Shown piece by piece: positions 50,147 through 60,380 of a stretch of 64,000 bases of DNA. The stretch lies in contig CAJQUW010001446.1 in the NCBI GenBank assembly GCA_907163375.1, positions 496,001 through 560,000 on the forward strand. Reading direction: 5' to 3'. Numbering within the stretch: position 1 is the stretch's first letter; each line of letters begins with the position of its first letter. A program made the translations under genes and the position numbers. The DNA comes from Prostheceraeus crozeri (taxonomy: Eukaryota; Platyhelminthes; Polycladida; Euryleptidae). The notes below the pieces were generated by a model. The model saw only the letters and a list, made by a program, of their open reading frames with translations. It was not told the origin of the DNA and ran no database searches.

Positions 50147-50330
50147 GTCGGCGATGCCTCGTCAATTAGTCGGGCAGTGTCGGCTGTCAACCGTATCGGC
50201 GCACCGAGTGAATGCCGACACAGGAGTTGTCGATACCCATCGGCTAGGTGACGGCTGCGCCGGCATGATGATTAGAAAATTGGGAAGTATCGGCATGTTC
50301 TCCCTATATGCCGACAGTAGCTATAGCCGG
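50147..50330. repeat. cluster of GTCGGC/GCCGAC words
   Basis: Roughly ten TCGGC/GCCGA words occur in both orientations within 185 bases, in an otherwise AT-rich region (for example GTCGGCGATGCC, TGTCGGCTGTC, ATGCCGACAC and TATGCCGACAG). The spacing is irregular. It lies just inside the AACG array and has no coding explanation. Confidence 0.55.
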
Positions 50331-51364
50331 ACCAATATTATCAAATCTCGTCCACTCCAATTCGTATGATCTATATAACTTAAACACTGCTGTGATTTAC
50401 AACAGAAAGACTCCTGCTGCGCTCGAGGAGCATAGTCAGCACATTCTGCTTCTTTGCAAGTGGCACAGATGAAAGACAAAAAGGCAACCTCTTGCAAAAA
50501 GGATTACAGAATTCCTCATACCAGATATCAGGACCACATTTCCGACAGCATGTGGTAAGTTAAGATATCAATGCATGTCTACATATAGCGACAGATATGG
50601 GTCAACAGTTCTGTCTCCGTTCCTTGTATTTTCTTTTTGAGTGATTCAAAATGTAGATAGAATTACATGGAAATTCACAGAACATCCTGACAAAAAGAAA
50701 AACGGATGTTAATGAATTAGATGTGTATACAATCCTACATTAACACACCCTGATTTTAATCGGCGCATTAATCTGTTGCACATTCTTCGCTGCAGCGCAG
50801 AAAATGTTGCTAGTACTCTAACGCAACGAGAAAGCAAATTAAAGGAAAAAATTCTTTCGAAAGTTGAAAACCCTGCTCAGAACACATTGTTGCGTTGTTT
50901 TCAGTAGCCGTTTATCTGTCTATTTTCGCTTTCTCCGAACGACCGTGAATTAGGGTAATTCCTTTTGAAAGAGGAATAGAGCTTCTTCCAACCTTCTATT
51001 TCTAACCATTGTCGGATGTCTAGAGCACCGGGATATGCAACTCCTAAATTTTCACGAATATCCCACAGTCTATACTATAGAGTGAAGACTGATAGATTTC
51101 ATTGTTCGATAGCGCAAAGCGCATTTCAATGCGCTGCTGTTGACGGGAAGTTTCATACAGGACAGCACAACAGTGTGTGCACACGCAGTCATAATACTGC
51201 CTTTGTCCTTCGATTCCCTCCTCACAGTGATCTGCCGAATCTGCATGCAAATATGTGAGGTTAGCGTCATCTGATTGATCGATACGTTGCTATAGCATCA
51301 AGTTGGTTAGCTTGTCTCAAAGCATGTCATTTATGCGTGTGCCGGCACACGGAGTGCAGCCAGT

Positions 51365-52088
51365 CTACGATAATAAACAGCAAGTGCACATAAAGCACAT
51401 CAGATAACTCAACGAATGTGCATATATCGTTTTTTGCATTTTCTCATGACCAAACTCTTCGCGACAAATGGATAAGAGCAATTGAACGAGAGGATGTCGA
51501 TAATTTTGGCCAAAAAAGCGTTTTCGTTCCAACCTTGTCTTCGCGAATTTGTTCTGTATTTTCTCGAAAATGATTTGATCAAGACAGGTCAACAATTCAA
51601 GATCATCTAAGCGTCCAAGAAAAGAATTAAAACTATTGCAACTCAAATCTTCGGCAGTTCCCAGTGTTTTCAATAACTTTCCATCATACTATACCTCAGC
51701 ATCTTCATCAAATACACTTCATCCTTCACTTAACAAAAGAAGAATCAACGACAGCGGCTCGCATGGAAGGAGAGAACATAAGAATGGAAACTTGATAATT
51801 CGAATTCCCAAGGATGATATCACCGATTTCGAGGATCTCTTAGATTGGCTTCCTTCCATAAATCTCCCAACAAATTACACATATAGCCTATTACGACTTC
51901 CGAGTGCGCAGTGTTTTCTCATTTTTCTTCAGAATCATTTAACAATAAATTGTCTCCACATTTTCAAAGTTTCATTCGTATATTTCATGATTTGTCATTT
52001 GACTTCTACATCGATGGAATCGGGATACATGGCAATCGATTTTATTATCCCTTGGAAGCGAATGACACAATCTAAGAAACGGAATTGA
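51365..52088. other. region open on both strands, unrecognised
   Basis: A minus-strand frame (51365-51673) is leucine/glutamate-rich, with FGQNYRHPLVQLLLSICREE. It overlaps the start of a plus-strand frame (51636-52088) that contains NGNLIIRIPKDDITDFEDLL and WLPSINLPTNYTYSLL. Either could be an exon of an element gene. The plus frame has the same orientation as the 3' exon at 56168 and is slightly preferred. No family recognised. Confidence 0.25.
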
Positions 52089-52901
52089 CTAATTTATGCA
52101 AAATGTAAGTCATTGCTGTGACTCGAACAATCAGGTTGTTAATAGGTAAGCTGATCTATAACTATTCTTTCTCTCCATCGGTTGTTAGTTATAATTTGTA
52201 CAGGATTTAGTATATCCATTATTGTACGCATAGGTCTATCACTGGCAATATTTGTTCAGAAATAAAGGCGTTCCACATTTTATATCGTTAAGCTTATCCT
52301 GATGTTATTGCAATGACATGATAATTAGCATTTTTCATGATGAATTGATGACAGTATATAACACGTCTACTCATTACCTAATGTCCCTCTAGAGAAGTAA
52401 AACCCACTTAATAAATCACAATTTTTAAACATGAAATCGTGTTGATGAAGAGATGAAGCCCGCATGAGATGAACAGTCAAATGAGTGTTCATCGCATTGT
52501 TCATCGAGATACGTAAACGTTTAGTGAAAATGTGTGATTATGACATTAAAAATCTGCTTGATTGCTTACATCGAATAGCTGCCATTATTAATTCAAGTTA
52601 AACTGCTTTTGGTTGTGAGTCACTCGCGTTTTTGTTACAGCATTCAATTTGTGGTTGCGAACTTCGATGAGAATCTGTTGACATGTGTATTTATATTTAA
52701 TAACACCATACCATGCAGTCATAACGAAGTACATGTACAAATCAATTTTCGAATTATAGTTGTGATTAGTTGATACTGGCTTTGACAGGGCAATCCAAAG
52801 TTAGCAATATACTGACGTCAATCTTCAATACATTTCGCGGTACATTTCAAACAGTGATCAGTCAGGGGACTTGCTGCATCTCCATTCTTGATAGGAGCGG
52901 G

Positions 52902-53095
52902 TGGGGCACATTGAACATGTTTTTGATCTTTTCTCAACAGTTTGAATATACTAAATCAAATGAACCAAAATCAAACTCGGATGAAAGGTTGAGGGTATCC
53001 CTAGTAATCTCTGAGTTGTTGGACGTTTTTGTGACATTTAATCTCCTCACAATTTTAATTTTAAAATTTCTACCAAAGTGGTTCAATGTGCCCCA
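52902..53095. mobile_element. small MITE with TGGGGCACATTGAAC ends
   Basis: TGGGGCACATTGAAC at 52902-52916 is inverted as GTTCAATGTGCCCCA at 53081-53095, bounding 194 bases of non-coding DNA. A second inward-facing copy begins immediately after (53100), forming a palindrome with the first. Target duplications could not be defined. Confidence 0.5.
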
Positions 53096-53117
53096 CGCAT
53101 GGGGCACATTGAACCAC
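53078..53117. repeat. 40-bp palindrome, 18-bp perfect arms
   Basis: The left arm GTGGTTCAATGTGCCCCA, loop cgca and its exact reverse complement form an inverted repeat. It is probably the junction of two head-to-head MITE ends. Confidence 0.9.
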
Positions 53118-53441
53118 CCACTGGGGTGGCTACTTTGCGATGTTCATCAAATCTCAAACGAAAAGGGCGTGAAGATCATCTATGTAACTATTAGAACTAA
53201 AATGACGAATAAGCGGATAAACAACAACTAATATTGCGATTATTATGATTAAGAAGTTACTACAAAGAAAACAATTAGTTAGCGTGTATTATTATTATTC
53301 TTGTTTCGAAATAAGTAACATAATTTTATCTTACTTTAATTTGCGAATTTAACGTCAAGTTTATATTTACGAATACGATAATTAATTTTGCGAGAAAAAC
53401 TATCACTAATAAAATCAATATTTAGAACAACTATCTTTTCA

Positions 53442-53657
53442 TTAAAATAGTTTTTGATTTACGCGAGCGTTTGTTAATAACGAAATCTCTATCAGAGCGA
53501 CCATCACACTTGAGACGAGATTTGGTTTTGTTTCCAGCTTCGATGCCAAGAGAGTTAGAGCTGTACTTCTTTTATCGATGCTGTCAAAGGTGTTGAGAGT
53601 GAAGTTTCTCTTTACATAACTGGAGACCCAACTATCTTTAGTAAAGGACGGGTACAA
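53442..53657 (-). pseudogene. possible Penelope N-terminal fragment
   Basis: The minus strand reads YPSFTKDSWVSSYV, a TLNTFDSI segment, KPNLVSSVMVAL and, in a shifted frame, SDRDFVIN. The spacing of F..DS.W, LDTF, KPNLS...AL and D.VI is reminiscent of the segment before the reverse-transcriptase domain in Penelope-like elements. The match is weak and the orientation is opposite to the Penelope relic 1 kb downstream. Confidence 0.25.
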
Positions 53658-54695
53658 CTTGACACGATTTCATTTTGATAATGGCAAAAATTAATTTTGC
53701 TTAACCCATAGTGAAATCTTTAATAGTTCAAGTAGTTATTTTCAGGGATATCGGTCGCAAACTTAGTAGGCTATCCTTATTGAGTGAGTTTAACACTTTT
53801 TAGCTTTTAACTTAGTAAATAAAGATGAAGTTTAATAAAGTTTATAGATATAAATAATAATATACAATAAGAAAAGTTAATCCTTTTTATAAATAAGTCT
53901 ATTAATAATAATTTTTCTTCTAATTTATGTCATTTTTTTATTCTCAAGAATGAGCGATCAATAATCAATGATGTCAAGCAATAATCAACCATTGAAGCGA
54001 TAGTAAGTATTCGTGTTCGAAATAGGTTATAAAACTTCTATGTGAAAGTGAAAATACCGCAGTGGGGCCTGCACTATCGTCTCTTAGACTGTGAACCAAG
54101 GCTAAACGTTTCGGATGAGTTACTGAATGACAAAGACTTTTGAATTGTGTAGTCGCAATCTTCATCTATCTAAAATTGGTTTAGTGACAACACAACGATG
54201 ATAAAAACCTTTCGCTTTGGCTTGAACACGGACAATAAAACAAAAGACCTTAAAATTGGACATTTATATCAGGACATTTTGATTTAATCTCAGTCAGATT
54301 CATTGTCTTATCCACATATCCGTAGTCCGTGCTCGTATCAACGCATAGGGATACTTTTCTCTCTTATTATATTCAAACATGATTTCTGAACAGGAAAGGA
54401 CAGTGTAGGAATATTGCTATGTTAGATATGGGCATTTTCACGCAAGATCGTAATGTATTAAACGAATATATGTACATGTATATGGCAAGGTCATCGTTCG
54501 AATTTTTGTAGGCGTTCTCCTATGAGATAATCATCAGTTACCTAATAAATTTCTATTGCAACAAATAAGCCTGTGAATAACTGAATTAAAGGAACTTATG
54601 ATTAACTGAGAAACAGAACGTCCACGCAATTTGAACATAGATTGTGAACTTGTCATTTGTAGGTCGTAACTGCAACGTATGTTACTGCAACGTAC

Positions 54696-55653
54696 ATGTA
54701 CAATTACGAAATTGAGTACAATGGTAAATTTCATATTCAAACGCAGGGCTGTCCCATGGATGCACATTATGCTCCTCTTTTCGCGATTATTTTTATGAAC
54801 GATATTGAGACGGAAGTTCTTTACAAATTGAAGCAGGACCATAAAATTGAACCACTCATTTTCAAGCGTTATATTGACGATGTAATCATGGGTCCGTTTG
54901 ATCATGACATGGAAATATTTAAGATGATCAGAAATGTTTTTAATTCCATCAATGGGAGCATTCAGTTTACTTTAGATGTTCCTAATAGCGAAACCAAATT
55001 GAATTTTTTGGACATTTCTGTATTCGTAAAAAATGAATGCAGCCACTATAAAATTCAACAATCAACTTTATCAAAATGGTTACAAAAAACTAAAGTATGA
55101 CAACAAAAGAAAATTACAAAATATGCCTGACTTAAAAAATTTCGTTATTTGGAAATGTAATTTCCTCAATGATACATGCAACAGAAAGTTGACGGCTTTA
55201 GTAAAAAAATACGATCTTCCCATAAAATTAGTTAACAAACATGGCAGGTACTTAAAGCAGTGTATTAATCAACCTGTAAATAGAGACAATAAACATCAGA
55301 ATTGTGATATCTGCGACAAATTACCAGATCAGCAAAGCTGCAGTGACAAGTTCACAGTGTATAAATTTACTTGCATTCTTTGCCATAAATTTTACATTGG
55401 TCAAACTGCCCGTCCTTTTTATCAGAGATACAATAATAAACGTTGCTTAGTTACCAATAACAACAATAGCGCGCTGTCAGACCACGCCAGACATGAACAC
55501 GAAAACAGTTTGACTATTCATCACTTTACCATAGAATTCTTGAACAAATTTCCTTGCCTGTAGAGGCAAGAATCGCCGAACCCAAATACATTCAACAACA
55601 GTGTCCGTCTCTCAATAGGAGAGAGGAGCTCACCCAGTGGTAGCCGATCTCTC
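54696..55653 (+). pseudogene. Penelope-like element: reverse transcriptase end and GIY-YIG endonuclease
   Basis: The first frame (54696-55100) holds reverse-transcriptase blocks: GCPMDAHYAPLFAIIFMN and, near 54870, the catalytic FKRYIDDVIMG, then ETKLNFLDISV. After a frameshift (55033-55563) comes a CDIC...CILC zinc-binding linker (residues 91-117), then the GIY-YIG nuclease: VYKF, FYIGQTARPF with its conserved arginine, and ALSDHARHEH. A further frameshift near 55555 leads to EARIAEPKYIQQQ and LNRREEL, the usual Penelope C-terminus, ending at TAG 55651-55653. The order RT, zinc linker, GIY-YIG is diagnostic of Penelope-like retroelements. The RT N-terminal half is missing and two frameshifts are present, so it is inactive. 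It sits inside the CACTC-ended element. Confidence 0.92.
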
Positions 55654-55702
55654 AACCTATATTATGCCACCGCACCATCGCGGTTTAGGCCTACTCCTTG
55701 CT

Positions 55703-55739
55703 GGACCCGAGGATGCTGCTGCGCAGCGAAAGCTCGTCC
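55703..55739 (+). ncRNA. degenerate hammerhead ribozyme of the Penelope element
   Basis: GGAC, then CCGAGGA (against the core CUGAUGA), a GCTGC/GCAGC stem, then GAAA, then GTCC pairing with the initial GGAC. Penelope-like elements commonly carry hammerhead motifs in their terminal regions, and this one lies 50 bases past the Penelope ORF. Two core substitutions suggest it no longer cleaves. Confidence 0.5.
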
Positions 55740-56167
55740 GCCTGTATATATTTTTAGCTTGTACATAATCCTTTTATTTCACTAATGCGGATTAAACTAC
55801 TTGGGAGTGCCTTTTGCTTTACGGACTTCATAGCCACGTTTATTATGAATCGCCCGTATACCGCAATCAACTATGTGCTATGAGTTGTCTAAAAATTTCC
55901 CACGAATAAAGCCCACAAAAATCATGGTTAAAATTGTGGATAAATAGGAAGATTCATTTATGATATTGTTGCATTCATGCGCTTTTCTCTTTTCCCTATC
56001 TAGTACACATTGTTGCCATCATCCGATAACTATATTAACATTTTCTGCATAACCAAGATTTGTGTAAACAGTAAATCTACGAAATATGACTGCGTAGGAA
56101 ATATCAAATAATTCATGATTACCCGAGCAACTATTATGGAACACTTAGTATAGTCTCCCCATTTCAG

Positions 56168-56473
56168 AATGAAGTATATGAAAGGAAGAAAATATCTGGA
56201 AGCCGATATGGACCACAAATAGTTATGGACCGCAAACAGCTGATGATTGTCTTCCGTAATCCGACCGTCATTTTTGAATCAACACCCGTGGAGTTCACCG
56301 TAGCTGTTGTATGCAGCGCGATCATTTGTGTTTATTACCTCCTCGATTTGACTTATCCTTCCTCATTTGGTCAAATGCTTGGCCTACTACAAGAACAAAT
56401 TCTGAAAACATCTTTCCCTTTGAAAAATAAGCGTTCCCAAAGTCTTTCATCGTTAATGGGAAATTTAAAATAG
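56168..56473 (+). CDS. 3'-terminal exon of an unnamed metazoan protein family
   Basis: The exon follows a clean acceptor (ctccccatttcag, ending 56167) and reads without interruption for 101 codons to TAG at 56471-56473. It opens with NEVYERKKISGSRYGPQIVM, continues with a NPTVIFES segment and a hydrophobic helix (VAVVCSAIICVYYLL), then DLTYPSSFGQMLGLLQEQIL and a basic serine-rich tail. I recall tails of this shape (a P.IV opening, then YY..DL.YP......L.LLQ) from uncharacterised multi-copy proteins of fish and invertebrates, but cannot name the family or a function. The exon lies 350 bases before the right subterminal array of the CACTC element, so it may be that element's own gene. Upstream exons were not identified. 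Confidence 0.55.
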   Translation, partial: NEVYERKKISGSRYGPQIVMDRKQLMIVFRNPTVIFESTPVEFTVAVVCSAIICVYYLLDLTYPSSFGQMLGLLQEQILKTSFPLKNKRSQSLSSLMGNLK

Positions 56474-56552
56474 TTGTATGTTCTGGATTTGTATATGACT
56501 GGTCTTCATGCATTTCTATGTTATAGCAGGTTTCAGAAGATATATTTCATTT

Positions 56553-56763
56553 TTTTGTAGATTTGTTTTATGAATTGATTTATTTTCAGATGTATAGCCA
56601 ATTTCAGGTTTTTGTAGATTTGTTTTATGAATTGATATATTTTCAGATGTATAGCCTATTTCGGATTTTTGTAGATTTGTTTTATGAATTGATACATTTT
56701 CAGATGTATAGCCTATTTCAGATTTTTGTAGATTTGTTTCATGAATTGATACATTTTTGTAAT
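56553..56763 (+). repeat. 57-bp tandem repeat, about 3.7 copies
   Basis: The unit containing GATTTGTTTTATGAATTGAT recurs at 56564, 56621, 56678 and 56735, exactly 57 bases apart with few differences. As 57 is divisible by three, the repeat is open as a 19-residue peptide repeat. Each complete unit also contains a TATTTTCAG or CATTTTCAG word. It lies in the 3' flank of the preceding exon and is probably non-coding. Confidence 0.9.
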
Positions 56764-56819
56764 TCCTAAGAATATTCCTAATTTTATACAGTCTGATTCT
56801 TTTTGTAACCTCATTATTT

Positions 56820-57187
56820 TCTAACGGGTTTGTAGAGGAATTTTGCCGTTAGGTGAAACCATGGATGATAACGCTATTATGACGGTATTCTAACGGCAGA
56901 GTTGTGCGTTTCAGCTGGCATTTCAAGCGTTATTATTTGAAAACTAACGCCAGTTCTTATCTATAAAAACCGTTATTGATGCATAAGTAACAGATATCTA
57001 ACGCTGAATCCGATGTTATATTACGTATAATAACACTAAAACATGTGTTAGATTAGCGTTAGCTCTTAATAACTAATTGATACATAGCTCAATATATGCC
57101 GTTATTACATAAGAAAACCCGTCGAATCAGCCGTTATCGGTGCGCAACTAAAGCGTTAGTGAAATAACGTTATTCATTTTGAGAGTG
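56820..57187. repeat. right subterminal AACG/CGTT array
   Basis: About thirteen TAACG/CGTTA words occur (CTAACGG, GCCGTTAT, GCGTTAG, ATAACGTTATT and others) in both orientations up to the CACTCTCAAAA terminus. It is the counterpart of the array at 49780-50000. Confidence 0.75.
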
Positions 57188-57191
57188 TACA

Positions 57192-57639
57192 GCAAATTTA
57201 ATATTATGTCGATTTAGATAAACTTTACTACTTTTCTTTTGTGTCTACAATCACAACGTGATAGTTTTATAAAAATTTGCAACATTCTACGAAATTTTAC
57301 TGAATTAAGTGAGATTGGGCGCATTATTATACCTAATTTTTGCGATAATTCCATGAGACATATTAGGAAAAATGCATGTGCAAAAGACTGTATTTCAGAT
57401 ATTTGAAGAATCTCAACTCGTATCACAAAAATAGAAAAATTAGGCTAATAATTGATTACATGATACACAAATATCCCTCGAATCTTTTATTTCAAATTGG
57501 ATATGGGCTACAGCAGATTGTGTATTATAGGCCTATTGACAAGACAATTACAAATAAATCAATCAGAAATGATCTCACCGTATATGTACGTAAAGTAAGC
57601 TGCTCAAGGAAGAGTATACTCGTATATCTCTCAAGAAAG
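57192..57639. other. short intergenic gap
   Basis: AT-rich spacer between the CACTC element and the piggyBac relic. No TTAA-flanked piggyBac terminus was found here. Confidence 0.5.
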
Positions 57640-59153
57640 CTACATGCAATCACTACACTTTACCACATCAGATGAATGTGTTTTGCAGATAGGAACAGCG
57701 CAAATATCACATGTTCGTGTTGTTTTGTGATCAACACTCCTTGAGCAAATATTGCACCGTCTCTTCCGTGGTCGCGTTCTCGGCTGTTGTTGAGACGACC
57801 TATACCCGCAACAACTGCTATATCCTAGTAGTTTCATAGCCATTCGAGTTTGTGGATTCAATCTGTGTGTAGACCTCCGGCGAATATTTGCGTCCACAAT
57901 TTCATGCATGTTGGAGAAGGAATTCTGTTCGAAATGACGCTGCATTTTCTGGCGGTTTGAGTGTACGAAAAATAATAGATGCGTTTATAAGGGCCACATA
58001 AATCATATTGCAGAAAAACGAATACGTCCACTCCTGCATTTTCTCTTACATGTGGATATTCTCACCATGTGGTCTGCAGTATCCACACCGGATTTTGTGG
58101 CATTGTATGAAGATATTATCTCAGGGAGCCCATCTTCATTGTTGTATGCGTAGGTGTGCATTGTAGAAATAAGGATCACGGGAGATCTGCCTTTATCCCA
58201 GTAAGATACCATTAGAAGATCTCCAGATTTGAAGTAAGAGGCCGATTTCTTTTGACGATTGCTCAGGTCTTTGGCTTTTGGCGGAATGCCGCGTCGATTC
58301 GAACGCATTTTTCCAACTAATGTTGTATCTCTCTCATTCAGCTTTTCAGCGACCTCGCAATTAGTAAACCAATTGTCGCACGTCACATTGTAGGCTTTGT
58401 CGAGGAATGGTTTGACGAGGGCCATTGTAAACGCTTCAGTAACTGGCATGCCTTTTCTTTCTCTTCAACAGAAAGACTCTTTTCTCCAATATATGGGATA
58501 CCTTTCAAAAAATAACCTATATCAGCTTCACAGGACCACAGGATCTTTATCCCGTACTTCCCTGGTTTGGAAGCGATGTACTGCCTGAATGCAACACGTC
58601 CGTGGAATTCAAGTAGTTGTTCATCCACTGTTATGAAAGGTTTTGGAGTATAGAATTGAAGCAGCCTTTCCGAAAGAAAATTCCACACATGCATCGTCGG
58701 AGAGAGAGGATCAGCAGCATCTCGCTTTGTACGATCATCGAAACGAAGCGTTCCAAGCTCATAGCCCACGACACACTGGCGGTCCGTCACGTTGTGCCCA
58801 GAGAGACTCATAATTTCTGAAGTTCGCTTTTAAAGCTCCACATATAATGTGCAAACCAATAAAGTACTCCATTTCTTCGCGTGTTATCTGTTTCCAGCTC
58901 TTACGAAGTCTGCTACTTTGATTGTAAGCTGAAATAACTCTTCTAGCTTCAAGATTGCTAAATCGAACAGCTTCGTTGATTTATCGTCGAAATAGAGCAA
59001 AAATGCCTCTCTTGGAGTGGTTGGATTTATTCCAGGTTTGACACCAGGGTTGGCATAGCAAACGTTTCTTCTTGGTGCACGTCCTTCTCTTGCTCCTGTC
59101 TCAATTTCTGTCCATCTCCTCTGTGATCGAGAGGTCAAACTTTCGTCGAGATC
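57640..59153 (-). pseudogene. piggyBac-type transposase, intron-bearing and frameshifted
   Basis: Minus strand. The first visible exon starts at 59153 after a tttcctttgcag acceptor and has PGVKPGINPTTPREAFLLYF. After a frameshift near 58895 comes SWKQITREEMEYFIGLHI. Another shift leads to the core: LRFDDRTKRDAADPLSP, ITVDEQLLEF (first aspartate), SKPGKYGIKI. A shift near 58450 precedes VTCDNWFTN (second) and ATKSGVDTADHM (third). Further shifts at about 58020 and 57950 separate FFCNMIYVALINASIIF from the C-terminal cysteine/histidine zinc domain (RCNIC...TCDIC...CSDC) ending at 57640. All three catalytic aspartates survive, but at least five frameshifts make it dead. TTAA-flanked ends were not found. 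Confidence 0.9.
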
Positions 59154-59159
59154 CTGCAA

Positions 59160-59838
59160 AGGAAATAATCAATGTTGTAGCTGGCATAAGCACGATGATG
59201 ATTATACATAACAATTGATATATGCAAAGGATGCGTACAGAAAGAAAGGATATACGATATAGTGTTATACAGTGGTATATACTTCTGTTATACGTTGTCC
59301 TTTGCTTTTTATGAGTCAAAGAGTACATACCGGATGGGTATATTGACCCTTTTTAGACAACTCTTTCATGCGTATCGCTTTGATAATGCTTATCGTCATT
59401 ACATATATTTCAATACGAAGTACCGGTACTTTATTATATATAAAATGTGCTTTACACGCAACACACTGAAACCTGCTATTATGCAATTGAACTTCTGACC
59501 ACCATTTGGTATTTTTGTGCGTTCAATAAATCAACAGAGATTGCAATGAAGTGGAACTGTACCGTGTGTACGCATACCGTTACTCGGCCTACAATTACAG
59601 TTGCATCTTATAGATCATTATCGTTGGATAGAAAATCATGCGCTCCGGTGTGCCATGTGACCTTAGAAAAAAATATTCTAAGATGTAGTAGTCTTTCTAT
59701 GTACAGTTTCATTATACATAACTACCGTGAATTATACTGTGTGTAGGCTATCCATACGTATGAGAAAACCATAACTATCAGATCTATCGAAATTATTCTT
59801 ACAATTGTACATGCATATGCCTAGTATAAGTAGTTTAT
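59160..59838. other. upstream intron/flank of the piggyBac relic
   Basis: No 5' exon or transposon end could be recognised. The short plus-strand frames (59262-59746) lack motifs. Confidence 0.5.
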
Positions 59839-59884
59839 AGTGTGACATCCGGCGCGACGCTTCGCTTGCGCCGGATGTCACACT
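59839..59884. repeat. 46-bp palindrome, 17-bp perfect arms, left border of the compact cluster
   Basis: AGTGTGACATCCGGCGC, a 12-base loop (gacgcttcgctt), and the exact reverse complement. Arms rich in GC are unusual against the AT-rich surroundings. It marks an abrupt change from ordinary repeats to the hairpin-rich segment that precedes the gene cluster. Confidence 0.92.
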
Positions 59885-59939
59885 TTTGCGGATTTTTTCA
59901 AAAAATCAAAATTTCAAAAATTTCAAAAATTTAGGTAGA

Positions 59940-60345
59940 CTTCAAATTTCACGTGGGCGAAGGCCGAAGGGCGAAAATTTGGGCGTTTTTAAAAATACCC
60001 AATTTTCAAATTTTTCAAAATCTCAAATTTGAGAATTACAATCGGGCGAAGCCCTAGAACCTTCGGTTCGATTTTCACCCCCAAAATCATGACCGTTCAA
60101 GGACACCGAAAATCATAAAAGTTAAGAATCTCAAATTTGAGAATTACAATTTTCTCGCTTAAATCATGACCGTTCCAGGACACCGAAAATCATAAAAGTT
60201 AAGAATCTCAAAATTTGAGAATTACAATCGGGCGAAGCCCTAGAACCTTCGGTTCGATTTTCATTGCTTAAATCATGACCGTTCAAGGACACCAAAAATC
60301 ATAAAAGTTGAGAATTTCAAATTCATGAATTTTATCCATTTTTCA
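59940..60345. repeat. hairpin-rich direct-repeat region
   Basis: Three copies of AATCATGACCGTTC followed by GACACC and AATCATAAAAGTT start at 60085, 60162 and 60271. Between them lie CTCAAATTTGAG palindromes and two copies (60044-60070 and 60230-60256) of a 27-bp unit. That unit folds as two adjacent small hairpins: GGGC-GAA-GCCC and GAACC-TTC-GGTTC. Nothing is coding. A replication, packaging or transcription-ending role is possible but unproven. Confidence 0.8.
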
Positions 60346-60380
60346 GGTTTTTAAAATATGTCATGTGACTAAAAATATTT

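Larger units (their letters stand above)
49771..57187 (+). mobile_element. large CACTC-ended element, 7.4 kb, TACA target duplication
   Basis: The left end reads CACTCACAAAA and the right end, in reverse complement, CACTCTCAAAA. TACA flanks both (49767-49770 and 57188-57191). Each end carries a 230-370 bp region packed with AACG/CGTT words: left to about 50000, right from 56820. Ends starting CACT, a short duplication and subterminal arrays together point to the CACTA/Mirage/Chapaev (CMC) group; a 4-bp duplication would fit Chapaev or a Sola-like family. No DDE transposase is recognised. Contents on the plus strand include an unnamed 3' exon, a Penelope relic and a small MITE. Confidence 0.72.

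Noticed and set aside
52770..53231. 153-codon plus-strand frame
   Set aside because: It runs through a MITE and its 40-bp palindrome, and contains the repeat's own translation. No conserved domain is visible.
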